Below, one piece after another: positions 20,568 through 31,816 of a stretch of DNA of 64,000 bases. Below the pieces are notes generated by a model that ran no database searches, had not been told where the DNA came from, and was given only the letters and a program-made list of their open reading frames with translations. Location: contig MU001493.1 in assembly GCA_010093485.1 (NCBI GenBank), positions 715,599-779,598 on the forward strand, given 5' to 3'. Position 1 is the stretch's first letter; each line of letters opens with the position of its first letter. A program made the translations under genes and the position numbers. The stretch is from Karstenula rhodostoma CBS 690.94 (lineage: Eukaryota; Ascomycota; Dothideomycetes; Pleosporales; Didymosphaeriaceae).

Positions 20568-22547
20568 CTAGTAAATTGCATTCTCCCCATGATCTTCCAC
20601 AATTGACATTTCGGAAGCGCCCTCGTTGACATCTTCAATTGACTGCGTTGGTATCTCGGCTTCGTCCTCAGATGCATCTAATTCGACATCCCGCTCAGCT
20701 GACTCCGACTGTTTGCCCCGTAAAGCAGCATAAGATCGAGGATCTCGAAGAGGTAGTTCTTCCACAGTACGGAGAGGTAGTCTGTTCTTTGACCTGCGGT
20801 CTCCTTCTGATGATATGCCCGTCTCAGTACCATAGTCTGTCTCGTAGTCTGTGGCTGGTTCCCAACTTCGTGAAGGACTGGGTGACTTCCGATTGGCAAG
20901 AAAGCTGGCCGCGGGAATTTGCGAACGCATCTCCTCCCATTCAGGGTGGTATTGGGTCCAACTTCGCCAATCGTCGCCCTCCGCAATATTTCGTCGACGT
21001 GGAATCTTGCGGATCAATTCATCAGATGGCGATTCGAATTTGGATTCTTGATCTTTAGGAGAATCGCCTATGACCGACCACAATCGACGTTCCTCTAACC
21101 GACGCACGTTTCGATCAAACTCTTCCAATCCCTCAAGTTCGTCATCCGACGAATCGTAACCTGATTCGCTGGCTGCTTCAGCATGAGCATCAGAAGTTTC
21201 CAACGAATCATCTAAAACTTGGTAGGCATCGGAATCCGTATCCTCCACGGGTGACTCAGTATTGCTTCCCGCATGGTCATCTGCAGAAGCATCTGAACTG
21301 GCTTGTCTAGCTGGAGGCAAGGGCGTTCCACTACGGGCGGCCCTAAACTTGAACTCCACCTGCTCTGCTTGCGCGCCGCGTGACCCAGCTTCCGTATCTG
21401 AGTCTAAAGGTGTCGATATGTTCTCCGTCGCATCGAGAATTCGTTCTACTTCGTCCCAGCGGAGAACTCGGGTCTTTTTGTACTTTCCGTCCGTAACCCT
21501 CAGTCTGCAACGCCTTGGGACGTCTCGAAAAAACTGCCTTCTGCTCCCCCTGACGCCCAATAGATCAACTGCAGTGTGGACGTCCCTTGACCTCACAAAC
21601 AGCTTCACGCCCTTCTTGGCGCGCCAACCTTGAGCACGTATCCTAGATGTTGCTTGAATAAGTGCGGTTTGCATGATACGCTTGGTCAACGACATAACCA
21701 AGGTGTGAAAATCGCGAAGAGCAGTGCGATACATGCAAGGCTCAGGCGCTAGATCGGAGGCCAGATCTCGCCAGTTCAGCCAAGGATAAGACGTATCGGA
21801 CGACGGGTTCATGAACAAGTTCCGCGATAGCTCAAGAAGCGACTTGGGGACGATGAGTTTTGCTTCAGGTATCTCTTGAAGTAATGGTGCATCACTTGCG
21901 TCATACAGGCGATCTTCGTCGTCTCCGCTCTCGACTGGCACGGAAGCACGCAAACCTTTTGCAGCGATCTCAATTTCGTCGGCCAGTTGAGAAGTGACGA
22001 TCCAATGCTCACCGTACCGCTTGTGTTCCTGAGTTGCTTCAAAACGCTCCTGCTTTGTGGCGAGTGTGTCGCCCGCTGCATCTAGCTGGCGTTCACAAAC
22101 GATACCAACCTCTGCAGCGGCCGGGATATCGGTGAGTGAGATGTCCCGCTTGCCGGCGCGGTCATCGGATGCATCCTGGAGGAGCAAAAGGAAGTGGCGT
22201 ATCTCGAAGATGCTCTTTGATCCGACGGCTGCAGCTATTCCGGGCAGATTATCTTTTCCCAGTCGTTCTAAAGCTCCAAAGAAAGCCTCCTTCTCGCTTG
22301 CCGTCCACACCGTCGCACCCAGCCGAGTGGTCTTGAAGCTTGGCACTCCAGAGATATGGTGATGATCGGTAACGGCTTGCACGAAATCATTGTACAAAAG
22401 GCGGTAGGCATCATTGTACGGTGCAGTCCAAGCGGCACGCTTGCGCCGCCGTCCTGAGTCGGCCGATGAGGACCTGCGGCGTTTGCGCGGCGAGGTGGGC
22501 GGTGAGGGTTGCGGCGATGCTTTCCAGTCGGGGTCAGACGAATTCAT
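20568..22547 (-). CDS. Rrn5-like RNA polymerase I upstream activation factor subunit
   Basis: Single-exon protein of 659 residues. An N-terminal basic, Ser-rich stretch (PRKRRRSSS) is a likely nuclear signal. Residues about 70-130 form a SANT/Myb-type segment: TVWTASEKEAFFGALERLGKDNLPGIAAAVGSKSIFEIRHFLLLLQ. This block is characteristic of fungal Rrn5, a subunit of the upstream activation factor that recruits RNA polymerase I to rDNA. The rest is long, acidic and low in complexity, with many Asp/Glu/Ser residues. The assignment rests on the SANT block and overall design. A different SANT-domain protein is possible. Confidence 0.7.
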   Translation of the reverse strand: MNSSDPDWKASPQPSPPTSPRKRRRSSSADSGRRRKRAAWTAPYNDAYRLLYNDFVQAVTDHHHISGVPSFKTTRLGATVWTASEKEAFFGALERLGKDNLPGIAAAVGSKSIFEIRHFLLLLQDASDDRAGKRDISLTDIPAAAEVGIVCERQLDAAGDTLATKQERFEATQEHKRYGEHWIVTSQLADEIEIAAKGLRASVPVESGDDEDRLYDASDAPLLQEIPEAKLIVPKSLLELSRNLFMNPSSDTSYPWLNWRDLASDLAPEPCMYRTALRDFHTLVMSLTKRIMQTALIQATSRIRAQGWRAKKGVKLFVRSRDVHTAVDLLGVRGSRRQFFRDVPRRCRLRVTDGKYKKTRVLRWDEVERILDATENISTPLDSDTEAGSRGAQAEQVEFKFRAARSGTPLPPARQASSDASADDHAGSNTESPVEDTDSDAYQVLDDSLETSDAHAEAASESGYDSSDDELEGLEEFDRNVRRLEERRLWSVIGDSPKDQESKFESPSDELIRKIPRRRNIAEGDDWRSWTQYHPEWEEMRSQIPAASFLANRKSPSPSRSWEPATDYETDYGTETGISSEGDRRSKNRLPLRTVEELPLRDPRSYAALRGKQSESAERDVELDASEDEAEIPTQSIEDVNEGASEMSIVEDHGENAIY

Positions 22548-22896
22548 GGTGGTGGTGTGTGCTCGCGGATTTGTGATTGGGGAATGCGAGGTTTGGGGAC
22601 TGAGTTAGCTACAGTGAGACAGCACTCGCACCCTCAACGCAGCGCGGCAGACAGGCGCAGGCGCTCGTTTGATCGAATCCTAATGTTGGCGGGAGAGAAA
22701 CTGGCTGCGGAAAGACCATCATTAAGTACGATTCTTTTCCGTGGTACGGTAAAGTCCTCGTCGCGCGCACTGCGGACGCCAAGCCGGAGATGCCTCGGCT
22801 CCAGTCGCCGTATCGATACCGATCCCGTGACCCGTGACTCGTGACTGCGCGCAACTTTCGTTCCTGCGCGGTGATGGCTGCACTCACCCTCACTTG
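22548..22896. promoter_or_regulatory. shared divergent promoter (Rrn5-like / Irc3-like)
   Basis: A 349 bp spacer between two start codons on opposite strands. No TATA box was found. Both genes are housekeeping-type (rDNA transcription and organelle helicase), which suits a TATA-less bidirectional promoter. Confidence 0.6.
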
Positions 22897-25027
22897 ATGT
22901 TTCGCTTCCTTCGATGTGTGCCGAGTACACTCAGGCGAGTGGCTCCTGCAGCCATCGCCCGCGCTCCAGCTCGTAGATGCGCATCCACGACCGTCAAAGT
23001 CACGCCTGCCGCCGCCGCACCTCCGCCGCTTCCCGTGTCGCCGTTGAAGATCACGCTGCGCGAGTACCAGGAAGAATGCATCCAGTCGGTGCTGGCCTAC
23101 CTCGCAAAGGGCCACAAGAGGCTCGGCGTGTCGCTGGCCACCGGATCCGGCAAGACAGTATGTGCAACCGTGGGAGCTGCCGTGCGCGCTCGACGCATGT
23201 CTGACCACTTCTAGGTCATCTTCACCCACCTCATCGACCGACTCCCTGCCACCGGAGATGCCTCCCAAACCCTTATATTGGCCCACCGTCGCGAGCTGGT
23301 GGAACAAGCCGCTCGTCACTGCGCCCTCGCCTACCCCGACAAGCACGTTGACCTCGAGATGGGCAACAGCCATGCTTCTGGAGCCGCCGATATCACCGTC
23401 GCATCCATACAGAGCATCATGTCTGGCGACAGAGTAGCCAAGTTTGATCCAGCTCGGTACAAATTGGTACTGGTTGATGAAGCCCATCACATAGTGAGCC
23501 AGCAGTATTTGGATCTGCTGGAACACTTTGGTTTGCGCCACGCTGCCGATTGGACCGTGGTGCCTGCTCCTGCCCTAGTAGGTGTCTCTGCAACCTTTTC
23601 ACGCTTCGATGGCCGCAAGCTTGGCGCAGTCATCGACCATATAGTCTACCACAGGTGCGTGCCCAACTAACACAGCTTGCAGCAAGACTGACGGTGGCAG
23701 GGATTATGTGGATATGATCGAGGATAATTGGCTTTCCGATGTCACCTTCACCACGGTCGAGATCAAGGCCGATCTGAACAAGGTGAGCACGACTGCAAAT
23801 GGCGACTTCAAAACGGCCGCCCTATCACGCGCCATCAATACAGAACAGACCAATGATCTCCTGATCAAAGCGTGGCTGGCGAAAGCGAAAGGCCGCAACT
23901 CCACTATAGTCTTCTGCGTCGATCTCAGCCACGTCTCGAACTTGACTGCGAAATTTCGCCACTATGGCATTGCTGCCGAATTCGTGACTGGCGATACCCC
24001 AAGCAAAATCCGCAGTGCTAGGGTTGATGCCTTCAGAAGAGGCGACTTCCCGGTGCTGCTCAACTGCGGTGTCTTCACCGAAGGGACGGATATCCCTAAT
24101 ATCGACTGCGTTCTGCTAGCACGACCTACGAAGTCGCGCAATCTGCTAGTCCAGATGATTGGACGAGGCATGCGTTTACATCCTGGCAAAGAGAACTGCC
24201 ACATTATCGACATGGTGTCAGCTTTGAGTACTGGTGTCGTTTCTACGCCAACGCTGTTCGGTCTCGACCCTTCTGAGATTATTGAAAAGGCTAGCACCAA
24301 AGACATGATGGAACTCAAAGAACGGAAAGAGGAGGAGAGTAAGCGAGAAGAAACGGCAGGTGACGTCGCTACAAGACCTCTATCAGCGAAGCTTCCTGGC
24401 TCCATCACGTTCACTGACTATGAGTCTGTGCATGACTTGATCGCAGACACATCAAGCGATCACGTAATACGAGGAATGAGCGAGCTCGCTTGGGTTGCCG
24501 TTGGTGAGGGCAGGTTCATCCTCTCTACCAATGGCGGTGCCTACCTTGTCATCGAACCAACGGGTAAAGATGACCAGTCTTTCCATGTAAAGCATTACTG
24601 GAGACTCCCATCTGGTGCTAAATCAAAGAGCCCGTACGCGACACCTAAAGTGATCGCACAAGGTGAAACCTTCGAACATGTGGTTCATGCAGCGGACACA
24701 TTCGCATTGGAAGCCTTTGAATTCATCTGGATCTCCAAAAATCAGCCCTGGCGTCGTAGCCAAGCATCTCAGACACAAGTCGACTTCCTCAACAAGTTCC
24801 GCCCAGAAGAAGATCACTTAAAACCAAAGGACCTCACCAAAGGTAAAGCAGGGGACATGATCACAAGAATCAAGCATGGGACGACGGGCAAATTCAAGAA
24901 AGCTCATGCCAAACAGAAGAGTGCCCTGAAGGTACAAGCAAGAGCCGAAACGCTGCAGAGTCGACTGCAAGGCCAGATACGGGTTGGTCCCTTGTCCGCG
25001 GATACCTTCCGAGGGCTTTCTAAGTGA
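22897..25027 (+). CDS. mitochondrial Irc3-like DEAD/DEAH-box helicase
   Basis: Superfamily 2 helicase of 675 residues with two introns (23158-23214, 23655-23700). The ATG at 22897 gives an Arg/Ala-rich, acid-free N-terminus ([30 protein letters not shown]), a typical mitochondrial targeting peptide. Motif I is ATGSGKT (about residue 82, just before intron 1), motif Ia [11 protein letters not shown], motif II VDEAHH (about 177), motif [14 protein letters not shown], and motifs [11 protein letters not shown] and [13 protein letters not shown]. Yeast Irc3 maintains mitochondrial DNA by unwinding branched structures; the same role is inferred here. The Lys-rich tail may bind nucleic acid. Confidence 0.88.
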
Positions 25028-25449
25028 GGTCGTCAAGCCTGCGACGTCCTGATTCCTTTGTTGAGGCAACTCAAAGTTGATTTTGGTCATGTCATTTTCA
25101 CCTGCATGCAGCAGCATCGTGTCGATTTTCACGCTAAAGTCAAAGGCCACCGGTTTACTCCATTGTCTGTTTCAGAGCCACGTGCCAGATGCGGACCCAT
25201 CAACATTCGGAAGCGAAGGATTCCGACAGCTTCTCGAAGCATTCCTAATGCAACTGGTACCGAAGCATTGGAATGTGAGCTGCAGTCACTCGATCGGGTG
25301 ATCTCTCGTCACACATATGACGAACGTAGAGTACTTAACCACGAGCCCTCAAACAGAATGTACATGGCACGACTTGGCATGGTGTCTTTATAAATTTATC
25401 CGAAAGCGCTTAATCCTGCGCTGCGCTGCTAGATCATCGCCTCCTGCCC

Positions 25450-26559
25450 ATGGCGGGCCTTCAAGCACCTTCGTCCCTAGTCTCTCTTGCAAGGGAAGGG
25501 AGCAAGTCAAGTTGCACGAGTCTGCTTCGTAAACTCAAGCCACACAAAATCTCGTCCGAAGTTTTACATCTGCGATCCTCGCACCCGTCACGGCCATCTC
25601 GGGCGTCAATACCGTCGCCTTCGCGGGTTCCATCCCCATGCACAACAGAAGGACCACTTTCAAGCGCAGACCTACTGAAGCAATCCTCTGGTCTTCACGA
25701 CGTTATCTTAGTTCATATGCACAAATTCTACTCGGTAGATAATACAGAAAACGGCATCACGCAGTCTGTCATCGAGAACGCCAGCACCGGTATCTCTCTT
25801 CCATGGCGGCCGATATTGGGACTTCTTGGTGACGCAAAAACAAGGATGGCCATGCTAGCTATGTGTATGGCGTGGACGATTCTGAGTCGAAGCGTTCCGG
25901 TGGAGTTGAGCTTCAGTAACAGTCCCGGCGGCACATTCCTTCCCCAGAGATCCTCGAATGTCTTCAGAGCTTCTTTTTGAGGAAAGAAGCTGTTATGATC
26001 GGGAAAGCTGAGCCGAATCCTGTCAACTTTGCACTTCTGTCCCGCTGGAAGCAGGCGACCGCCGCCTTGTGCCACAACACCTACGTCGCAAACGCGTTCA
26101 CCTTCTTCGATGCGCGCACCGTAAACATCGAGCGTGGATTGAAGGGCTTGGATCCTCTTCTTGCAACATACGCAAAGCCCCACGACGTCAGCCACGGAAA
26201 GGATGCGCGTCTTGACGATCTGAGGGATGTTCTGAGGCGCGGTGCTTCTTTGGCCTTTACGCTCTTTGGGCAGCCTTGTTTCTGGAAGTTCGACTGGCGC
26301 TCTGATCGCGCGATTGCGCACGGGAAGACAGACCGAATCCGACTCGGAGAGCTTCTTAAGCACCGCAATCATTGGCATTGCGACGACCACATCTCTCAGA
26401 CTCACGGCCCAAGAGATTGTTGCATGGCCTAGTCTAGTAAAGGTCATGACCGAGGATGGAGTCCTACTCAGTGGGGGTGATGGCATCGTGCTAGGGAAAA
26501 AGAGATATCTAGATGACCTGGCAAGCACGTTAGGGAGTGGGCCAGGCAAGGCTTTTTAA
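25450..26559 (+). CDS. uncharacterised coding region, structure unresolved
   Basis: Plus-strand frames at 25450-25980, 25995-26432 and 26242-26559 contain protein-like blocks, for example FFDARTVNIERGLKGLDPLLATYAK, a Leu/Arg-rich stretch DLRDVLRRGASLAFTLFGQPCFWKFDW, and IVAWPSLVKVMTEDGVLLSGG. They lie in more than one frame, and I could not find splice sites that join them cleanly. A 273-codon frame also runs on the opposite strand (25728-26549). Its composition looks more like a shadow, but it cannot be excluded. I recognise no known domain. It may be one gene with introns, or a recently broken gene. Confidence 0.35.
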
Positions 26560-26894
26560 GGAGCTGCGCCTGTCAACATCCGTCGCCAAGGTGTCTCTCC
26601 TTTCTGACAACAACTCATTGGCAGGAGTATACGAAGGAGAAGATAGGTCCAGGATCTGGAGGCACTCCTTTGAACCTCGATGAACGCCTGCGATACTCAA
26701 ACGGATGTAGATTACCTGGACCTATACACGTTGCTTGAAAGCATTTTATTGGTGGGGGTAGAATATCAAGACGGTAATATAGATATACTGTAACATCATA
26801 TAATCGTAGATACAATTCACCAAAAGTGCTCCGTTTTGTCGGCCATTTTTCGGCTGGACCCACAGCTGTTGGTTGCGGCAGCTCTCGGCTCTCG

Positions 26895-26902
26895 CCGCGG
26901 AG
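26895..26902 (-). promoter_or_regulatory. NirA-type motif CTCCGCGG
   Basis: CCGCGGAG on the plus strand reads CTCCGCGG on the minus strand, which fits the Aspergillus NirA consensus CTCCGHGG. It lies about 1 kb before the nitrate reductase start, rather far, so it may be chance. Confidence 0.3.
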
Positions 26903-27428
26903 ATGTCACAACAACACAACGGAGCGTTCGTTTCTCCGCTGAAGAACTACACTCCCCTGCCTCCTTATCTCTCACCAGAACCTACTGTCTCTCCACCTAC
27001 CTATCTCCTTGGAATCGGACGTGTGCGCTTTCTCCGCAGATGCCGCTTAGTGGAGAGCCCATCCTGGTCCACGCCGCGGCAATTCAGCGTCGCATACGCG
27101 GGCAGTGCCCCAGCGACGGGTCCCTCGACTCTACACAGCAGATTAGAATTGAACTGCATCCATCAACGCTGCAATGTATCGAATTACACTGCAAACACAT
27201 GTTGCCAAAGCTTCACCTTGGCTCCCGGAAACAGCATGACACATCCACGGAGATAATGAACGCTCTTTCAAGCCGTGGGGGCATCCTGCGAGACTGGTAG
27301 ATTGTTCCACAATTTACTGCAGGTTCTTTTAGCTGCAGAAACCCCTTGACGAGCGTCGTCTGTGGAGTCGCTGGACGTTTCTAGCCGCCCACCCCGCTAG
27401 TCTCAGAGCGGATCGCTTAATGCTGAAA

Positions 27429-27446
27429 GATAAGGATGCATTATCA
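27429..27446. promoter_or_regulatory. paired GATA sites upstream of nitrate reductase
   Basis: GATAAG at 27429-27434 and TTATCA (TGATAA on the other strand) at 27441-27446 lie close together, about 470 bp before the start codon. Closely paired GATA sites are the known target type of AreA/Nit2 nitrogen regulators. Confidence 0.5.
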
Positions 27447-27905
27447 GAGAATCATCCTATCCTCGAGGGTGTTCATTGGATGCAGGCATGATGCCGAAAT
27501 CGATGGACAGCTTTCTCCACGATTTGGCGTCTGATCAGAACGTTGCTTTTCGGCACTGGGCTGGATCGTGAGTTGGTGTGCCGAAGTCGTTATGGTCCAT
27601 CTTCTCCGGCGCACCATCGCTGACATTGCGAAAAGCGGCAACGACAAGTTGCCCAGCGATGGCATGCATGATACCCCAAATCTAACGAATAGGTCCAGGC
27701 CATCTTGTCTTCTGTTGGCTAACGCCACTTTCTTCTTCGTTACACTACAACACCCACCTCATCAATCGGCGGTGTCAGCTTGGTGATACCCTACACAGCG
27801 CCATCTTCTGCGCATCACGATCGGCAATTTTTCCTGGTTTCAATAATACCCCGCATTCCGTTTACAGCTGTTTGTTCACTTCCGTCGCATACCCCATCGT
27901 GCACC

Positions 27906-30749
27906 ATGGCCACAGTTGTAGAGTCCCAGACGGTCCAACCGAAGAAGAGTGTCGAGTTCCCACCAACACCGCCAGAGACCATCATCGATGGCGGAGATGC
28001 AACGTCTCTCAAATCGATAAGTAGCAGCAAGGAGCAGCTTGATTTCCCACTACCGCCACCTTCAACTGCACCCACGCAAGTGTTGGATGTCGACAAGCCA
28101 ACGCCCGACTCACACGTAGCAAGAGACCCCCGATTGATACGGTTAACGGGCGTTCATCCTTTCAACTGCGAAGCACCTCTGACCGAGCTGTTCAAGGAAG
28201 GCTTCTTGACATCACCCGAGCTGTTCTATGTGAGAAATCATGGTCCGGTACCAGAAGTTCGGGATGAAGACATTCCAGATTGGGAATTCTCTGTCGAAGG
28301 GTATGTGACCCGGCATCCATGTTGTCGCAGACCGACATCACTAACACCAGCTGCAGCCTTGTTGCCAACCCTTTAAAGATAACGCTGAAGGAATTACTAT
28401 CCGACTATGAAAATGTAACATGCCCCATCACACTTGTGTGCGCAGGCAACAGGAGAAAGGAGCAGAATGTCGTCCGCAAGTCGAAAGGATTTTCATGGGG
28501 TCCTGCGGGTGTATCGACAGCGCTTTTCACTGGTGTGGTCATGAAAGATGTCTTGGAAAGAGCTAAGCCATTGAGGAGAGCACGATACGTGTGCATGGAG
28601 GGCGCAGATAAGTTGGTCCGTCGCCTTCTCTCCGGTGTGATGCACAGCTGATAGTCAGCAGCCCAATGGCTACTACGGCACTTCCGTCAAGCTCAACTGG
28701 GTCATGGATCCTAACCGTGGTATCATGCTCGCGCATGGGATGAATGGAGAGCCCCTGACAGCAGATCACGGGAAGCCACTTCGGGCAGTAATACCAGGCC
28801 AGATAGGTGGTCGCAGCGTGAAGTGGTTGAAAAAGCTGATCATTACTGCTGAGCCAAGCGACAACTGGTATCACATCTACGATAACAGAGTGCTTCCGTA
28901 AGTCTTCTTGCTGTGACACAGGGGCGGTTGCTGACTCTTGTAGCACAATGGTCGACCCAGATGAGGCAGCAAAGAACAAAGATTGGTGGACGGACGAACG
29001 CTACGCCATCTACGATCTCAGTCCGAACTCAGCTACTGCCGTCCCAGCACACGACGAGAAACTCCAATTGGACACAGCGCCGGAGTACTACACCGTGCAA
29101 GGCTATGCCTATAGCGGCGGTGGCCGCCGCATAACCCGCGTGCAGTTATCTCTCGATCAAGGCAAGAGCTGGAGATTTGGTAACATTGAGTATGCGGAGG
29201 ACAAGTACCGCGCTTTCGAGGACAAAGAACTTTTTGGTGGACGATTAGACATGGATTGGCGAGAGACTTGCTTCTGCTGGTGCTTCTGGAAGCTCAATAT
29301 CCTGGTCGAAGAGCTGAAAGAGGCAAAAGATATCGTTGTCAGAGCGATGGACGAGAGCATGAATGTCCAGCCCAGGGACATGTACTGGTCCGTCCTCGGT
29401 ATGATGAACAACCCTTGGTTTCGTGTTGTCGTCCACAACGAAGACGGTGTGTTGCGCTTCGAGCATCCCACCCAGCCAGCGCTTATGCCTGGAGGCTGGA
29501 TGGAGCGGGTCAAGAAGACCGGAGGGAATCTTGCCAATGGATACTGGGGCGAGAGGATTGAGGGCGAGAAGGCGGATGCCGTGCAGGTGGAGGCGCCGAA
29601 AGAAATCAAAATGACGAAAGACGGATTGAAAAAGGAAATTACGATTGAGGAGTTCAAACAACACAACAACTCCGAAAACCCATGGTTCGTCGTAAACGGC
29701 GAGGTGTATGATGGAACGCCATTCCTGGATGGTCATCCTGGCGGAGCTCAGAGTATCATCAGTGCAGCTGGTCTTGATAGCACTGATGAGTTCATGGCAA
29801 TCCGTAAGCACCCAACTTTTACGCCCTTGCAAATTATTGACGCAAAGCAGACAGCGAGACCGCGAAAGCAATGATGCCAGACTACCACATTGGTACCCTC
29901 GATGAAGCAGCTCGGCGCATCCTCGCCGAGGGCGAACCCGCCACCACATCAACAGAGCCCCGTCCCGTCTTCCTCGACTCCCGCGCCTGGACCAAATCAC
30001 TCCTGCACTCCAAGACAACAGTCTCCTGGGACACCCGCATCTTCACATTCAAACTGGAGCACGAAGACCAAACCCTTGGCCTCCCCACAGGCCAGCACCT
30101 CATGATCCGGCTCAAAGACCCCGTGACGCGCGAGTCCATCATCCGCTCCTACACGCCCATATCCGAGACCACGAAGCGCGGTTACCTCGACGTCCTAGTC
30201 AAAGTCTACCTCGATACGAAAGATCAGCCTGGCGGAAGGATGACGAAAGCGCTAGATGCGATCCCGACGGGCCACTTTGTTGAGATGAAGGGCCCGATTG
30301 GAAAGTTTGAGTACGTTGGCAAAGGCGATTGTCTCATCAATGGGAAGGGGCGGCACATCAAGCGCTTCTTCATGATCTGCGGAGGGTCCGGGATTACGCC
30401 TATTTTCCAAGTATTGCGCGCTGTTGTGCGGGATAAGCAGGACCCTACGACATGCGTTTTGCTTGACGGGAATCGGCTTGTCGAGGATATCCTTTGCAAA
30501 GAAGACTTGGATGTGTTCGCGAGGGACAATGCGGATAGGTTGAAGTTGTTGTATACCTTGACGAAGGGTCCGGAAGATTGGACTGGGCTGAGGGGTCGGA
30601 TTGGAGCGCCGCTCTTGCAAGAGCACTGTGAAAGGGGGGCGGATGGGGAGAGTTTGGTGCTGGTGTGTGGACCGGAGCCATTGGAGAAGGCTACCCATCA
30701 GGCGCTCTTGGAGCAGGGCTGGAAAGACGAAGATCTGCTGTTCTTCTAA
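27906..30749 (+). CDS. niaD: nitrate reductase [NAD(P)H]
   Basis: Assimilatory nitrate reductase of 882 residues, reducing nitrate to nitrite in the cytosol. Five exons (introns 28301-28356, 28616-28661, 28898-28943, 29804-29850) join in frame. Domains in order: a variable N-terminus of about 90 residues; the molybdopterin domain with the Mo-ligand Cys in VCAGNRRKEQN (about C159); the dimerisation domain; cytochrome b5 with the heme HPGG (His about 561) and a second conserved His region in DEFMAIHSETAKAMM, rebuilt by the last intron; FAD domain RSYTPIS (about 681); and NAD(P)H domain GGSGITPIFQVLR and CGPEPL, ending in FF. Length and all cofactor motifs are normal. Nitrite reductase follows on the same strand. 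Confidence 0.96.
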
Positions 30750-31816
30750 GGGAAGGTGAAGGATGTACATTATCGGACTGGAGTCGAATTTCGTGGTATA
30801 CACTTGGCGAAGCGATAGGAGTTCGGTGTCTGGAGTCGGGATTTTGGTCGTTCCTTCTACTTGGACAACCCCTCACGACGTTTAAAGTTACACGTACATA
30901 TCTACAAATCCAGAGTTTCCTAGACTGGATGGACAGCCCCTCAGAGTTGTCTTCTTCATCAGGTTTCTCCCCAGACCTCAGGACCTCATACTCTAGATCA
31001 CGTGACCTTGATCCTCCTCGATCTCTACAACACTCCCCAACACATAGCCATCATCTCCTCTGCTCCAACATCCCCTCACTCGGAGAAATGCCACTCCCAC
31101 CTGGCATCTCCGCCTCAATCCTCGCCGTCCGCACTAACCACCCCTGCTCCGATCCAGCCCGGCACCTTATCTCTGCCGCCCTCTTGGCGCCACCCAAAAC
31201 GCCCGTGCCTTATCGGGATCGCTGCACCGCACACCACGCCTGCATTTCCCCGGAGAAAGCAAATAAGCAGATGCGAACGGCCAAAAGCGACCCGTGCAGC
31301 CATGACGTTTCTCCGCTGGGCGACGCTTCCGCGGGCCTTTTGCGGGTGCGCGTGGCAGTGGTTCCATCGATGCCACATGCGTCGCCCTGCGTAGCGTAGC
31401 GCCGTGTGCTTGTGTTATCTCTGTGCGCGGGAGGGGGTTCGAGGAAATGGTGGGGTTGTGGTTGGCTGGCCGGGGGCGATATGCAGCGGTGCTGTAGTGT
31501 TTGAGATGGGTTGAGGTAAGGTAGGGTAGGGTGTCTATCTGTGGTGGCCAGGCCAGATGGCGGTTGCTTTTGGTGGCCCGGAGAACGGGTGGAGATGTCG
31601 GGGCGGGCGTGTGTATGATACCTATAGCGTTACACCTCCTACCCGGGTTCTTGCTCCTGGTCTTCTTTTTCTCACTTCATCCTTCATCATTTCGGTGCGC
31701 TCTATACCCCTTCGCGAGCAAGTGCAACTGCCTTGCACGTTTGTTTGTTTCTTAGCTCACTTACGCGCTTGACCTCTTCGCTGTGGGTTCTTGCGAAATA
31801 CGACAGTGTGAGAAAT
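30750..31816. promoter_or_regulatory. spacer between nitrate and nitrite reductase genes
   Basis: 1067 bp without a convincing gene. GATA-type sites (TTATC on the plus strand) occur at about 31167-31172, 31209-31214 and 31415-31420, as expected for AreA/Nit2 control. A pyrimidine-rich stretch (about 31655-31700) precedes the nitrite reductase start. Confidence 0.55.

Larger units (their letters stand above)
26560..27905. other. region upstream of nitrate reductase, no firm gene
   Basis: About 1.3 kb. An open frame near 26836-27300 lacks an ATG start and any domain. The stretch closest to the nitrate reductase gene acts as its promoter and has GATA-type sites. Confidence 0.5.

Noticed and set aside
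26836..27300. Possible gene of about 154 codons before nitrate reductase
   Set aside because: No ATG start, no domain, and competing frames of similar length.
29245..30018. Minus-strand frame of 257 codons inside nitrate reductase
   Set aside because: Antisense to well-supported nitrate reductase exons.
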